Source: a virus
Direction: 5' to 3' (one strand)
Virus record (IMG/VR): IMGVR_UViG_3300042890_000814
Coordinates: 1 to 24,740 of that record
Length of the DNA: 24,740 nucleotides
The translations under genes were made by a program, and so were the position numbers. Below are positions 1 to 8,463 of this stretch, in pieces. How positions within the stretch are numbered: the first letter of the stretch is position 1; every line of letters begins with the position of its first letter. Under the pieces are notes generated by a model. The model was not told the origin of the DNA. It did not search any database and was given only the letters and a program-made list of their open reading frames with translations.

Positions 1-1043
1 GCGAGGGAACCAATCCAGCAGCGGAAGCTGGTACTCGTATTCACGAAGCTCTCGAAGTACGTAACCCATCAGCACTACAGAGTGACGAAGAGGTTGCCAT
101 CTATGAGCGTATGTACGCCGAAGAACTAGAAGTATTCCAGAACGTCTTTGGTGGTGAAGAAGGCGTGACGATCCACCGCGAGATGCGTCTTGTGCTGGAG
201 CTTGACTGCAAGACTCCAACCTTTGGGACTTCTGACATCGTTGCATGGAAAGGCGACATCGGTTTACAGATCGACTACAAGACTGGCATCAGTAAGATTG
301 ATCCGCCTCTCACCAACTGGCAGGCTAAAGCTTACGTCCTCGCATCTTTCCAGATGTATCCCAATCTTAACACGATCCATTTTGCATTTTTGGTGCCTAA
401 GCGCAATGAGATTCTTATTGGCACGTTCAATCGCGCTGAGATGAATACGCTCCGTAAAGAGATCTCTGATGTAATCATTGGGGCAGAAGTCACGCGAGCC
501 AAGTGGGAGGCAAGCGCACCGGAACTGGAGGAACTCAACCCCTCTGTCAACTGCCGCTTCTGCCGCCACGAAGATCGCTGCCCTGCATTAGGAGCCGTCG
601 CCATCGACATCGCCAAGAGGTATCGCCCTGACCTCATGCCTTCTGGCTCGATTGATCCTAACGACATCGACAGTCCTGCAATGGCAGAGAAGCTATACAT
701 GGTTGCCAAGATCATGGAGAGCTGGGCTAAAGGAACCAAGTTCAAGGTTACAGGAATGGCTCACGAAGGTACTGAGTTCGACGGACTATATCTTCGTTCT
801 ATGGGTGCGCTAAAGAAAACGCTAGAGAAAAACTACCTAGCACAACTAGCGATTCAGCACGGCTTGACCCTGCAAGAAGTGATCGAAGCAGCCGATCTAA
901 CGCTGAATCAGCTCTCGGAAGCCCTTCATGCTAAGGCTCCTAAAGGAAAAAAAACTTTTGTTGTTGACTGCTTCCAGAAAGAAGCGATTGATACAGGCGT
1001 TGTCGAGGTTGGCCCGACACGATATACACTTTCCTCACGATGA
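1..1043 (+). CDS. RecB/Cas4-like PD-(D/E)XK nuclease, 5' end missing
   Basis: The reading frame is open from the first bases of the window, so the true start lies upstream; the first internal ATG is at 111. The upstream part encodes GTRIHEALE at 30-56, the usual N-terminal His motif of RecB-type nucleases. Counting from the ATG at 111, GTSD42 and D55-Y-K57 form the metal-binding core, and Q71-x3-Y75 matches the QxxxY motif of the RecB/Cas4/AddB branch. Cys148, Cys151 and Cys157 (CxxCx5C) look like the C-terminal part of a 4Fe-4S cluster, as in Cas4; the fourth Cys would lie in the missing N-terminus. Phages often carry such proteins (DUF2800 group) at the head of a replication cassette, where they are thought to process DNA ends. 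The gene is followed by a putative SSB, PolA and primase-helicase, which agrees with this. Family assignment is firm; exact function is inferred. Confidence 0.85.
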   Translation, partial: EGTNPAAEAGTRIHEALEVRNPSALQSDEEVAIYERMYAEELEVFQNVFGGEEGVTIHREMRLVLELDCKTPTFGTSDIVAWKGDIGLQIDYKTGISKIDPPLTNWQAKAYVLASFQMYPNLNTIHFAFLVPKRNEILIGTFNRAEMNTLRKEISDVIIGAEVTRAKWEASAPELEELNPSVNCRFCRHEDRCPALGAVAIDIAKRYRPDLMPSGSIDPNDIDSPAMAEKLYMVAKIMESWAKGTKFKVTGMAHEGTEFDGLYLRSMGALKKTLEKNYLAQLAIQHGLTLQEVIEAADLTLNQLSEALHAKAPKGKKTFVVDCFQKEAIDTGVVEVGPTRYTLSSR

Positions 1044-1093
1044 GGCAATGGGAGTTTCGGTTGTCCCCACAAGCATAAAGCAACAACCCAAGC

Positions 1094-1114
1094 ATATACC
1101 ATATACCATAAACC
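1094..1114 (+). repeat. Three 7-bp tandem repeats abutting a start codon
   Basis: ATATACC, ATATACC and ATAAACC follow each other directly and end at the base before the ATG at 1115. No Shine-Dalgarno motif is present, so this AT/ACC-rich repeat is the whole local initiation context. Confidence 0.7.
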
Positions 1115-1783
1115 ATGAGCACTAAAGCCATAAGCACTGAAACCGCAAGCACTGAAACCGCAAGCACGGAAACCCTAAGCACAACGACGAATCAAGGTCT
1201 TGCATTCGTATCGCAAGACATCGACATCCCGCGCCTCAACGTCATCCAAAAGATGTCGGAGATTACTGGCCCGATTGGTTCGATTGTGCTCGATAAAGAA
1301 GAAGTTCTGCTCGAAGCAGAACAAAAAGCACCTGTTATTATCATCGGTGCAACTAAGCGTTGGAAAGAAGATGTTCCTTTCGGCGAAGACTACATCCCAA
1401 AGATCGTTGCTACTGAAGATGCAGCAAAGGCTTTGGCAAACGAGAGTAGCTACGACGTTACTGAGTTTGCGGAAATCATCCTACTTATCCCACAAGTAGG
1501 CGAAGATGATAACTTGTTCCCCTACCCAATCGGTGACAAGAACTACCAGATCGGACGCATCACTGTCCAGAAGGATGCCTATCGTTTGACCTTCAAACGC
1601 TTGTTCACCTTCCAGACGTTTAACCCAACTGTGCCTGTATCTTCCCGTCTGTGGAACTTTGGCACTGAGCTGATGTCGAAGGGCAAGTATAGCTGGTATG
1701 TCCCAACACTCTCGATTACCCGCGAGGAAACTCCTCAAGAAGCAATCGACTTCGCCGCTCGCCTTACCGCTGGTTCCAACTAA
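1115..1783 (+). CDS. Putative single-strand DNA-binding or recombination protein
   Basis: This 222-residue protein begins with a low-complexity Ser/Thr/Glu leader (about residues 2-26) encoded by a 15-bp tandem repeat. A compact domain follows, with a PRLNVIQKMSE motif near residue 35 and alternating hydrophobic strands (for example APVIIIGATKRW). There are no obvious catalytic motifs and no membrane segment. The function is proposed from position: in many phages a Cas4/DUF2800-type nuclease is followed by an OB-fold single-strand DNA-binding protein (DUF2815 group) and then by PolA, which is the order here. I do not recognise the sequence itself with certainty. The ATG at 1115 is the only good start after the preceding stop; it lacks a Shine-Dalgarno motif. 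Confidence 0.5.
   Translation: MSTKAISTETASTETASTETLSTTTNQGLAFVSQDIDIPRLNVIQKMSEITGPIGSIVLDKEEVLLEAEQKAPVIIIGATKRWKEDVPFGEDYIPKIVATEDAAKALANESSYDVTEFAEIILLIPQVGEDDNLFPYPIGDKNYQIGRITVQKDAYRLTFKRLFTFQTFNPTVPVSSRLWNFGTELMSKGKYSWYVPTLSITREETPQEAIDFAARLTAGSN
1118..1192 (+). repeat. 15-bp tandem repeats inside a gene start
   Basis: Five consecutive 15-bp units start with AGCAC. The units at 1133-1147 and 1148-1162 are identical (AGCACTGAAACCGCA) and the others are diverged. They encode the pentapeptide S-T-E-T-A with variants. Being a multiple of three, copy-number change would keep the frame. Confidence 0.85.
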
Positions 1784-1795
1784 TTATTAACATTT

Positions 1796-2029
1796 ATGAT
1801 GACACTTGATAATCCACTAGCCGCCCTGAAAAAAGAAGCGGACCAAATCCGTTCCGTTGTAGCCTCCATCGCTGAAAAGATTGAGGAGCTGCACGAACAG
1901 GAAATCGAACTCGAAGCTCAACGCGCTACACTCAGCCTTGTTGCTGAGGGCATTGACCTGAAGATGGACGAGATCCGCGTACACAGTAAGATCGACAAGG
2001 ACCAGCTTCAGCTAGTACTCGAAGACTAA
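1796..2029 (+). CDS. Small coiled-coil protein, function unknown
   Basis: A 77-residue protein made almost entirely of charged heptad-like helix (repeated E/K/Q with I, L and V spacing, for example around residues 15-60), with no Cys, membrane segment or known motif. It starts 12 bases after the putative SSB gene and ends just before a strong terminator, so it is the last gene of the first transcription unit. It could be an oligomerisation or accessory factor for the neighbouring recombination proteins; no function can be assigned. Confidence 0.65.
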   Translation: MMTLDNPLAALKKEADQIRSVVASIAEKIEELHEQEIELEAQRATLSLVAEGIDLKMDEIRVHSKIDKDQLQLVLED

Positions 2030-2042
2030 CGATAAAACCATA

Positions 2043-2081
2043 CTGCACACTAAACTCGTGTTGTTTAGTGTGCAGTTTTTT
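2043..2081 (+). terminator. Rho-independent terminator
   Basis: A perfect 13-bp stem (CTGCACACTAAAC at 2043-2055 with its complement at 2063-2075), a 7-base loop and six T's at 2076-2081. It follows the coiled-coil gene by 13 bases and separates the nuclease/SSB unit from the polymerase unit. A small C4/G4 hairpin just downstream (about 2086-2100) lies in the polymerase leader. Confidence 0.92.
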
Positions 2082-2127
2082 ATTGCCCCTTATCTGGGGG
2101 GTATAAACACACCATTAGAAAAAGAAT

Positions 2128-3897
2128 ATGATTACTTACGCTGTGGACTTCGAGTCCTATTATGATACGGAATGCTCTATCACGACCTTGGGTCCGAGGG
2201 GCTACTTCTCCCACCCGCTATTCGATGCCTACATGGTAACTGTAGTGGGCGATGACGGATACGTTTACGCTGGGTGCCCCAGAGCATTCGACTGGACTAT
2301 CCTTAATGGCCATGTTGTCCTTTCGCACAACGCATCGTTTGACGAATCTCTCTACCTATTTGGGGTATGCTCCAACTGGTGGAAGTCCTGCACGCCACAA
2401 GCATGGCATTGTACCGCCGACATGACAGCCTACTTAGGCTTGCCGCGCTCCCTCAAGAATGCTTCCTCCGTAGTCTTAGGTCTAACGGTTGAGAAGACAA
2501 CGCGAGACAACATGAAAGGAAAGCGTTGGGAGACAATGACCGACGACTTCAAGAAAGAAGTCACCGAGTACGCTGTCAAGGATTCTGAACTCTGCTTGCA
2601 GTTGTGGGGCAAGCTTTCCGATAGATGGTCTGGAGCCGAACGCAACATCAGTCTGCTCAATCGAAGAATAGGTCAAAGAGGATTGCCGATTGACACCGAC
2701 CTTCTTAAACATAACCTTGAACAGATTAAGACTGAGTTGTTCGCAGCAGAGCAGTCGATCCCTTGGATTCAAGACTACACACCGCTATCCCGTAAAGCCT
2801 TCAATGAACAATGCCGTAAACAAGGAATTGAGCCGCCAACTTCTCTTGCTCAAGATAGCGAAGATGCTGACAAGTGGTTTGCTGAACACCAGAAAGCTTG
2901 TCCTTGGGCACGAGCCGTTCAGAGTTATCGTCGCATCAACGCCTTTCTCAAAAAACTCGAAGCATTCAACAATGGAACAATGGCGGATGGGCGATACTAC
3001 GGAGGCTTCATGTACTGTGGAGCAAACCCCACAGCTCGTTTCAGCGGCAGCGGAGGAAACCTCAACCTCCAGAACTTGCCGCGTGATCCGATGTTCGGGG
3101 TCAACTTTCGTCATATGATTAAACCGAAGGACGGCTACAAATTTATCGTAGCTGACCTTTCACAGATTGAAGTCCGTACCCTTTGCTGGTTGGCGAAGGA
3201 CACAAAGGCTCTCGACCTTATCCGAGATTCCGAAGACATCTACCATGCGTTCGGCGTGCTCTTAGGACTACACGATCCAGCTAATGGGCAACTTAAAGAC
3301 TATGATAAGAATCTACGACAGAAGGTTAAGTCGATTGTCTTGGGTTGTGGCTACGGAATGGGGCCGAACAAGTTCGCGGCCTTTAGCAAGATGGGTCTGG
3401 ACGAAGCAGAAGTTTCCGTGAAGACCTACCGCGAGAGGATGTCATCGGTCGTCAAGCTGTGGCGTTCCCTCGATAAGGACATGACGATGGCTTACTCCCT
3501 CAGTGAACCCTTTGAACTGGATCTCCCATCCGGTAGGTCAATGCGTTACGGCACACTCAAACGAATGCGTGATAGCATGACTGGAGGTTTTCGCCATATC
3601 GGCAAGTTGATCCGCAACGGACAGCTTCGGGACTTCCCACTATGGGGAGGCATACTAACGGAAAATCTTTCACAAGGATTAGCGAGAGATATTTTCTCGG
3701 ACATGATGCTTCGTGTTGACGCAGCAGGATTTCCAGTCATCCTGCACGTTCACGACGAAATGGTCATAGAAGTACCTGATGCACAAGCGGAAGAAGCTTT
3801 CGCTAAGATCATGGAAATTATGCACACCCCACCGGAATGGATCTCTGATATTCCGGTCGCCGCTGAAGGACACATTCTCGATCTCTACTCCAAATGA
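2128..3897 (+). CDS. polA: Family A DNA polymerase with 3'-5' exonuclease domain
   Basis: A 589-residue replicative polymerase. The N-terminal DnaQ-like proofreading domain has Exo I D7-x-E9, Exo II N68-x3-D72 (HNASFDE) and Exo III Y148-x3-D152. The polymerase domain has motif A D343-L-S-Q-I-E348, motif B from R397 through K401 to Y409-G410, and motif C H542-D543-E544 in HVHDE. All catalytic residues are present. There is no 5'-3' nuclease domain, and the length is typical of phage PolA-like enzymes. The start is the ATG at 2128, after a terminator and a leader of about 45 bases with only a weak purine run. The stop overlaps the next start (ATGA at 3894-3897), so translation is probably coupled to the primase-helicase. 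Confidence 0.95.
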   Translation: MITYAVDFESYYDTECSITTLGPRGYFSHPLFDAYMVTVVGDDGYVYAGCPRAFDWTILNGHVVLSHNASFDESLYLFGVCSNWWKSCTPQAWHCTADMTAYLGLPRSLKNASSVVLGLTVEKTTRDNMKGKRWETMTDDFKKEVTEYAVKDSELCLQLWGKLSDRWSGAERNISLLNRRIGQRGLPIDTDLLKHNLEQIKTELFAAEQSIPWIQDYTPLSRKAFNEQCRKQGIEPPTSLAQDSEDADKWFAEHQKACPWARAVQSYRRINAFLKKLEAFNNGTMADGRYYGGFMYCGANPTARFSGSGGNLNLQNLPRDPMFGVNFRHMIKPKDGYKFIVADLSQIEVRTLCWLAKDTKALDLIRDSEDIYHAFGVLLGLHDPANGQLKDYDKNLRQKVKSIVLGCGYGMGPNKFAAFSKMGLDEAEVSVKTYRERMSSVVKLWRSLDKDMTMAYSLSEPFELDLPSGRSMRYGTLKRMRDSMTGGFRHIGKLIRNGQLRDFPLWGGILTENLSQGLARDIFSDMMLRVDAAGFPVILHVHDEMVIEVPDAQAEEAFAKIMEIMHTPPEWISDIPVAAEGHILDLYSK

Positions 3898-6050
3898 AAT
3901 ACCGTTACCTCAAGAACCACCGTGCTGTCGCCACGTCATCAATCGACGATCTTTCAACACTTACATTTAACACGCCGACCTTCGCGTCGAAGGCGGAATA
4001 TCGTGCATGGTGTGCAGAGTCTACCACCGACCATTGCTTCTACGCGATGGCAGAAGGTGACAACCCATCAGCAAGAATCAGTGAAGATAATCCAGTCAAC
4101 AAACTACACGGCTTCGTTGCCGACTTTGATGCGCCTGTCGATTGGGCTAAGATCGACGAAACCCTCAAGGTTCGATGCGACGGTGGGCATATGCCGACAT
4201 GGCGAACACGCACTCAATCCGGTTACATACGACTGGTATGGGAGTTCGAGTCTGCTCTTCCGATTGCTCCCGCCCTTGCGGAACCATTTCTCAAACGTCT
4301 ATGCGATGCCCTCAAGGCTTCGATGCTTCTTGCAGGGTTTGACCGGACCAGCCTAAAACCTTCTCAGTACTTTGAATTAGGTAAGGACTGGACACGTATC
4401 GGCGACCCGATTCCTGTATCCTTTGCCCGTACCATTCTCCTGAAGGCGGCGAACGATACCCCGATCAAGACAGAGGATACCAATATCCCTCTCGACGAGA
4501 TTGCTGCCGAAGTAGCGAAGCGGTTCCCTAACCGCTGGAAGAATGAGTTCATTGCAGGCTCACGAGGTCCACTATTCTGGATCGACGATGGCATCGACCG
4601 CGATGGCTGTCAGGTTCGTGAGGACGGAATGATCTGCTACTCTGACCGTGCAGGCAAAGGCTTCGTCGGCTGGCGTGAGATCTTAGGTAAGAAATTTGTC
4701 GAAGGCTTCGAGGAGAAGAAACTCTCTACCCTACTTGACCAGTACTGGTTTAATGGCAAGTCCTTCTACAAGTTATTGAACGGGGGTCCGGTTGCGATAC
4801 CCAAGGAACAGCTTGTGCTTGAGCTTAGGCGTGCAGGATTCAGTCCCAAACTGAAGAAGAACCAGACGATCTCAGAGATTGAGCAAGCTACCCTCAGTAT
4901 CTCGAATGACTGCCGCGTCGAAGAAGTCGCTCCGGTTGTCTTCTCAAAGGATCGGGTCGTCACGTTCAACGGTCGCAAGATTCTGAACAACTGCCGAGCT
5001 ACTCCTATCCGACCTGCTGACAACGGCGATCCGGCTAACTGGCCTTGGATTCACCAGTTCATTACTCCGTTCTTCGCACTTGATAACGATGGCAAAGAGA
5101 CGCTGCCATACTTCCTCGCATGGTATCAACGTCTGTATCTCGCCGTGTTAAACCACCGCTTAGATCAAGGTCAACTGTTTATCTTGCTAGGCCCAACAGG
5201 TCACGGCAAGACCCTACTGACAAACAAGATCATTGGTATGTCGGTCGGTGGTTTCAGCGATGCGTCCGATTATCTTTCAGGCAAGACCAACTTCAACCGT
5301 GACCTCTGCGGATCTGCCGCATGGGTTATCGACGACCAGACTGCTGCGGCAACGTATGCTGACCAGCGGAAGTTTGTCGAGCTAACGAAGCGGTGTGTAG
5401 CCAACCCACGTTTGGAGTACCATGCCAAGTACGCGGACGCAATTCCGCTGCCTTGGAGTGGTCGAGTGATGATGTCGCTCAACCTTGATGCTCAGTCACT
5501 TGCTGCTCTGCCTACCTTAGATAGTAGCAACAGAGATAAGATTATAGCACTACGCATCAACAGTGGGCACAAGATGAAGTTCGGTTCCAACGAGTGGGTG
5601 GAGAGTACTATCGCTAACGAGCTGCCTTACTTCCTCAAATGGCTATCCGATTGGACTCCGCCGATTGAGGTAAAGGATTCCAGCCGTTTCGGAGTAGCAA
5701 CCTACATCGACTCGTTTATCGAAGCTGCCGCCTATGACAACAGCTCGCGTTCAGCAATCGCTGAGATGGTTGAGTTCTTTGCCAAGAAGGTCCGCGAGCA
5801 TACGGACAAACCGAAGTGGAGAGGCACGCTCACCGAGTTCACCGTTACGTTGCACGACTGCAATGGTGGCCGCTCGGTAGGTAACTCAAACAACCTTGAG
5901 TTTGTCCGTCGAGGTATGACCGTGCTTGAGGAGGTCAGCTCACACAACAAAGGTATTCGTCAAGTCCGTAGTCGCGGCGATGGTGGTGGTAAGATTTGGG
6001 AGATTGATCTCTCGTCCGACTACGACATCGACAAGGGCATGGACTTCTGA
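3894..6050 (+). CDS. Primase-helicase fusion (AEP primase + SF3-like ATPase)
   Basis: A 718-residue protein. The N-terminal half carries an archaeo-eukaryotic primase signature: VADFDAP with D77-F-D79 as the metal-binding pair, followed by SGYIRLVWEF near residue 106. The C-terminal half is a P-loop ATPase of the phage/plasmid (D5/VirE-like, SF3) helicase type: Walker A GPTGHGKT at 433-440, Walker B WVIDDQ at 477-482, and an SNLD-like motif MMSLNLD before an Arg-containing stretch (SSNRDKIIALR). It should synthesise primers and unwind DNA for the polymerase encoded directly upstream, with which it overlaps by 4 bases. Its last 31 bases overlap the convergent nuclease gene. The ATPase domain is certain; the primase call rests on the DxD motif and family architecture. 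Confidence 0.88.
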   Translation: MKYRYLKNHRAVATSSIDDLSTLTFNTPTFASKAEYRAWCAESTTDHCFYAMAEGDNPSARISEDNPVNKLHGFVADFDAPVDWAKIDETLKVRCDGGHMPTWRTRTQSGYIRLVWEFESALPIAPALAEPFLKRLCDALKASMLLAGFDRTSLKPSQYFELGKDWTRIGDPIPVSFARTILLKAANDTPIKTEDTNIPLDEIAAEVAKRFPNRWKNEFIAGSRGPLFWIDDGIDRDGCQVREDGMICYSDRAGKGFVGWREILGKKFVEGFEEKKLSTLLDQYWFNGKSFYKLLNGGPVAIPKEQLVLELRRAGFSPKLKKNQTISEIEQATLSISNDCRVEEVAPVVFSKDRVVTFNGRKILNNCRATPIRPADNGDPANWPWIHQFITPFFALDNDGKETLPYFLAWYQRLYLAVLNHRLDQGQLFILLGPTGHGKTLLTNKIIGMSVGGFSDASDYLSGKTNFNRDLCGSAAWVIDDQTAAATYADQRKFVELTKRCVANPRLEYHAKYADAIPLPWSGRVMMSLNLDAQSLAALPTLDSSNRDKIIALRINSGHKMKFGSNEWVESTIANELPYFLKWLSDWTPPIEVKDSSRFGVATYIDSFIEAAAYDNSSRSAIAEMVEFFAKKVREHTDKPKWRGTLTEFTVTLHDCNGGRSVGNSNNLEFVRRGMTVLEEVSSHNKGIRQVRSRGDGGGKIWEIDLSSDYDIDKGMDF

Positions 6051-6574
6051 CCCGCAAAGGCTTTCTTCATCAACTTCATCGTTGGTGGATTAAGCTCTGA
6101 AATAGGCAGCGTGTACTCATCGGCAAAGGAAAGTTTTCCGTCGTTTGGGTCCACGTTGCCTCGCGGCAGGAACAAAGCACGATCAATAAACTCTCGTGCA
6201 GGGAGCCAGCCGACGATCGTAGCGAGGGACAGTTGCTGGTTGCACCTAACGAAGTAGTAGGCATCGCATTTAGTGCTGAGTTTCTCCTTATCGGTTTCAC
6301 TGCCATACACGCGAGCAACATAATGAGGCAGCGGTGGACCAGCAGCCTTCGTGGTTTTGACATCAACCTTGATTCCTTTCGGAGTCACAATGTCGTACGC
6401 AAAGCACCTTGCCCCAACACGGTCGCCGCCGATAAGATTCTGCACAAGAATCTCACCCATCATGCCAATAGCGTTACCCCCTCCTTTAGTGAAAGAGTTG
6501 TACAGGATACCCATGTCTTTCGCCTCACCTCTGGCTTCTTTACGCTGCGCCTGATTAGGCTCGATAGAGATCAT
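6020..6574 (-). CDS. PD-(D/E)XK endonuclease-like protein
   Basis: A 184-residue protein with a nuclease core: E41 in a helix (GMMGEILVQNLIG), D61 after a strand, and D71-V-K73 in KVDVKTTK. This fits small phage PD-(D/E)XK enzymes related to Holliday-junction resolvases or restriction-type nucleases; the substrate cannot be told. It is the last gene of the minus-strand virion block, and its ATG shares one base with the stop of the tail adaptor gene (TAATG). Its 3' end runs 31 bases into the 3' end of the convergent primase-helicase gene. A DNA-processing enzyme attached to the structural operon suggests a late role such as resolving DNA before packaging (inference). Confidence 0.7.
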   Translation of the reverse strand: MISIEPNQAQRKEARGEAKDMGILYNSFTKGGGNAIGMMGEILVQNLIGGDRVGARCFAYDIVTPKGIKVDVKTTKAAGPPLPHYVARVYGSETDKEKLSTKCDAYYFVRCNQQLSLATIVGWLPAREFIDRALFLPRGNVDPNDGKLSFADEYTLPISELNPPTMKLMKKAFAGQKSMPLSMS

Positions 6575-7521
6575 TAGTACAGATTTAGGATTCGTCCTTG
6601 CGCCCCGATGCCATAGGGATCGACGTTAAGCCTTGGCATTGCAGCACCTCTTGTGGAGGCCGCCTCCTCTTCAAGCAATAGTAGGCACTTGTTCCAGTGG
6701 TACTCACTACGCTCAATATCTCCGTTGTCTTCCATCAGTCGGCCCAACAAGCCTTGTTTGATCGCGCTGATGTTATTGACATAAGAGATGTCGTTGTCGT
6801 TGAGAAGGGGCTTAAACGCTCGTTTGCAAAGGACATGTACAGTAGTGGAACCATCTGTCGAATTATTAAGGCGGAATCGACGATAGCGGGTGACTCCGTC
6901 GTTGGGTCCGACTGTAGCTACAGTAGTGGTTGGGTCGTCATTTACTGTCCGTAGATCAAAAGCGTTCGCCAACCCAGCAAAGTGAATAGACATTACGTTA
7001 GTAACTGGTACGGCGAATGTAATCGTAGTTCCTGCGATTGTACCGTTATAGACTTGATTACCGTCTGTAGCCTGTACCGTGATACTGGAACCATCAGCAG
7101 TGCTAAATGCTGTGTTTGAAGTACTAACCGACGAAGGATCAATGTAGAGGGAAGTTACGCCGGAAGTCGGTAGGAGGACCACCGTTGGCGTAAAGCCTGC
7201 ATCTATTAGACCCCATGATAGATCCGCCTTATTGGAGTTAGGATAAGTTGAGTTGAAGCCTACGGATCTAAAGTCGTGCCACAATGCGCGAACAGGAGCA
7301 GGATTCCCGTTAATCATCGTATGCAAGATCGAGTCCGCATCGTCTGGTAGAGTGATACACCCGTCAATAACAGGCAGGCTGTACTGGACCGTCAAATCAC
7401 GGTACGTTCCCATATTGTACATACGGGCGAGAACCTGATTAAGACTGGCTTTGAAGTCGCCGGAAGGTTCAACGTATGTACCTAATAGGGAAGCGAGACT
7501 AGCGAGAGTGGTTGCAGACAT
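6574..7521 (-). CDS. Putative tail tubular / head-tail adaptor protein
   Basis: A 315-residue protein resembling phage tail-adaptor or minor tail proteins. The N-terminal helical part carries a typical sequence near residue 55 (CITLPDDADSILHTMINGNP). A beta-rich middle follows, and the C-terminal region CKRAFKPL...AIKQGLLGRLMEDNGDIERSE is followed by a Leu/Glu helix. The assignment rests on this overall pattern and on position within the virion block; no catalytic motif is expected. Its ATG overlaps the stop of the 46-residue gene upstream. The start is preceded by AAGGAGGAG, one of very few Shine-Dalgarno-like sequences in the window. Confidence 0.55.
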   Translation of the reverse strand: MSATTLASLASLLGTYVEPSGDFKASLNQVLARMYNMGTYRDLTVQYSLPVIDGCITLPDDADSILHTMINGNPAPVRALWHDFRSVGFNSTYPNSNKADLSWGLIDAGFTPTVVLLPTSGVTSLYIDPSSVSTSNTAFSTADGSSITVQATDGNQVYNGTIAGTTITFAVPVTNVMSIHFAGLANAFDLRTVNDDPTTTVATVGPNDGVTRYRRFRLNNSTDGSTTVHVLCKRAFKPLLNDNDISYVNNISAIKQGLLGRLMEDNGDIERSEYHWNKCLLLLEEEAASTRGAAMPRLNVDPYGIGAQGRILNLY

Positions 7522-7661
7522 TACTTAGGCTCCTCCTTTTTAATTTTCACCGCTCCAGAATGAAGCTCTTTCTTGAGCTTTCCTTGCTGCTTATCCGATA
7601 ACGGGCTTACTTTAGAGAGTAAGTATCGGACCTGTTGTTGGGTCTTTAGGGTAGGCTTCAT
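7521..7661 (-). CDS. 46-residue basic protein, unknown
   Basis: A short frame begins with ATG at 7661-7659 and ends with TAA sharing one base with the next ATG (TAATG at 7523-7519). The product starts MKPTLKTQQQVRYLLSKV and is Lys/Gln-rich, probably helical, ending KKEEPK. Support comes from the exact stop-start coupling and because it fills most of a 190-base gap. Its last codons supply the AGGAGG upstream of the adaptor gene, so it might act partly as a translated leader for that gene. Function is unknown. Confidence 0.55.
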   Translation of the reverse strand: MKPTLKTQQQVRYLLSKVSPLSDKQQGKLKKELHSGAVKIKKEEPK

Positions 7662-7711
7662 ACAAGGGATAGTATTGAGGATCACAGATTTGTGTCAAGG
7701 GTAAAGGCTAC

Positions 7712-8461
7712 TCAGTAGTAGGTGCCCACCATTGCCACTATAATTGTAACGGTTACTTCTGTATCATCAGCAAGAGTTTTAGGGTAAGTTAGAGTCATAC
7801 GACTTGAGGTGACTTCAAAACTAGAGTATTCTGTTTGAATGGGCGGCGGTGGAGAAGGCACAGAAGGCGTTGGATTGACGTAAGTCAATATGGGAGGGAA
7901 TCCAATGTAGTACTTCCCCCTATGAACAAACATTGAAAAAGGAGGTTTATTGGCCAGAAGCCATCGAGACACAGGCTCACCCTCGCCCTCGCCAGTATCG
8001 TATGTATACTTAAATTGCCGAACGCCTGATGGTATTACCCCAAGATCTTCGGGTGGATTTTTAGAGCTATCTTGGACGAATTGTAGGTTAGGTACAGGGT
8101 ACTTAGTAAACACAGTAGGTTCAACACCTGACTCATAAGTGTTTGTTCCTGAAGGAAAAACTGTACTGGATCCGCTTGATACTATAGTAAATTTTTTAGC
8201 ATTAAATTTCCAGTTTACCCAAATCTCTTTGGACACTTCTTTGTTACTCGATGGGTATTTAGCTATGTATTTATCAAATCCCTCAAGATTTACACCATAA
8301 GATATAGGACTATCATCACCACCACCACTACCCATACCTTCAGGGATGTTAATACCTGTTTGCGACACGGCTTCATTACCGTAGTATCCCCAGTCTTCTA
8401 TATGAGTTGGTCCGGTATACGGAAACATAATCATCAGCGGGTCGGATGTAGGCTCATTCAT
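7712..8461 (-). CDS. Hypothetical virion-block protein
   Basis: A 249-residue protein with no recognised family. It is rich in aromatic residues, Pro, Ser and Thr. It has a Gly/Asp-rich loop near residue 46, a poly-Pro segment near residue 202 (PSPPPPI), and a C-terminal 45 residues that read as beta strands (EVTVTIIVAMVGTYY). No signal peptide or catalytic motif is seen. It starts two bases after the stop of the preceding gene, in a tight run of tail genes, so a structural or tail-accessory role is likely but unproven. Confidence 0.6.
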   Translation of the reverse strand: MNEPTSDPLMIMFPYTGPTHIEDWGYYGNEAVSQTGINIPEGMGSGGGDDSPISYGVNLEGFDKYIAKYPSSNKEVSKEIWVNWKFNAKKFTIVSSGSSTVFPSGTNTYESGVEPTVFTKYPVPNLQFVQDSSKNPPEDLGVIPSGVRQFKYTYDTGEGEGEPVSRWLLANKPPFSMFVHRGKYYIGFPPILTYVNPTPSVPSPPPPIQTEYSSFEVTSSRMTLTYPKTLADDTEVTVTIIVAMVGTYY

Positions 8462-8463
8462 TA

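Noticed and set aside
1-1043. CRISPR-associated Cas4 as a sign of a CRISPR locus
   Set aside because: No repeat-spacer array or other cas gene is present; the gene heads a phage replication cassette, where Cas4-like nucleases are common.
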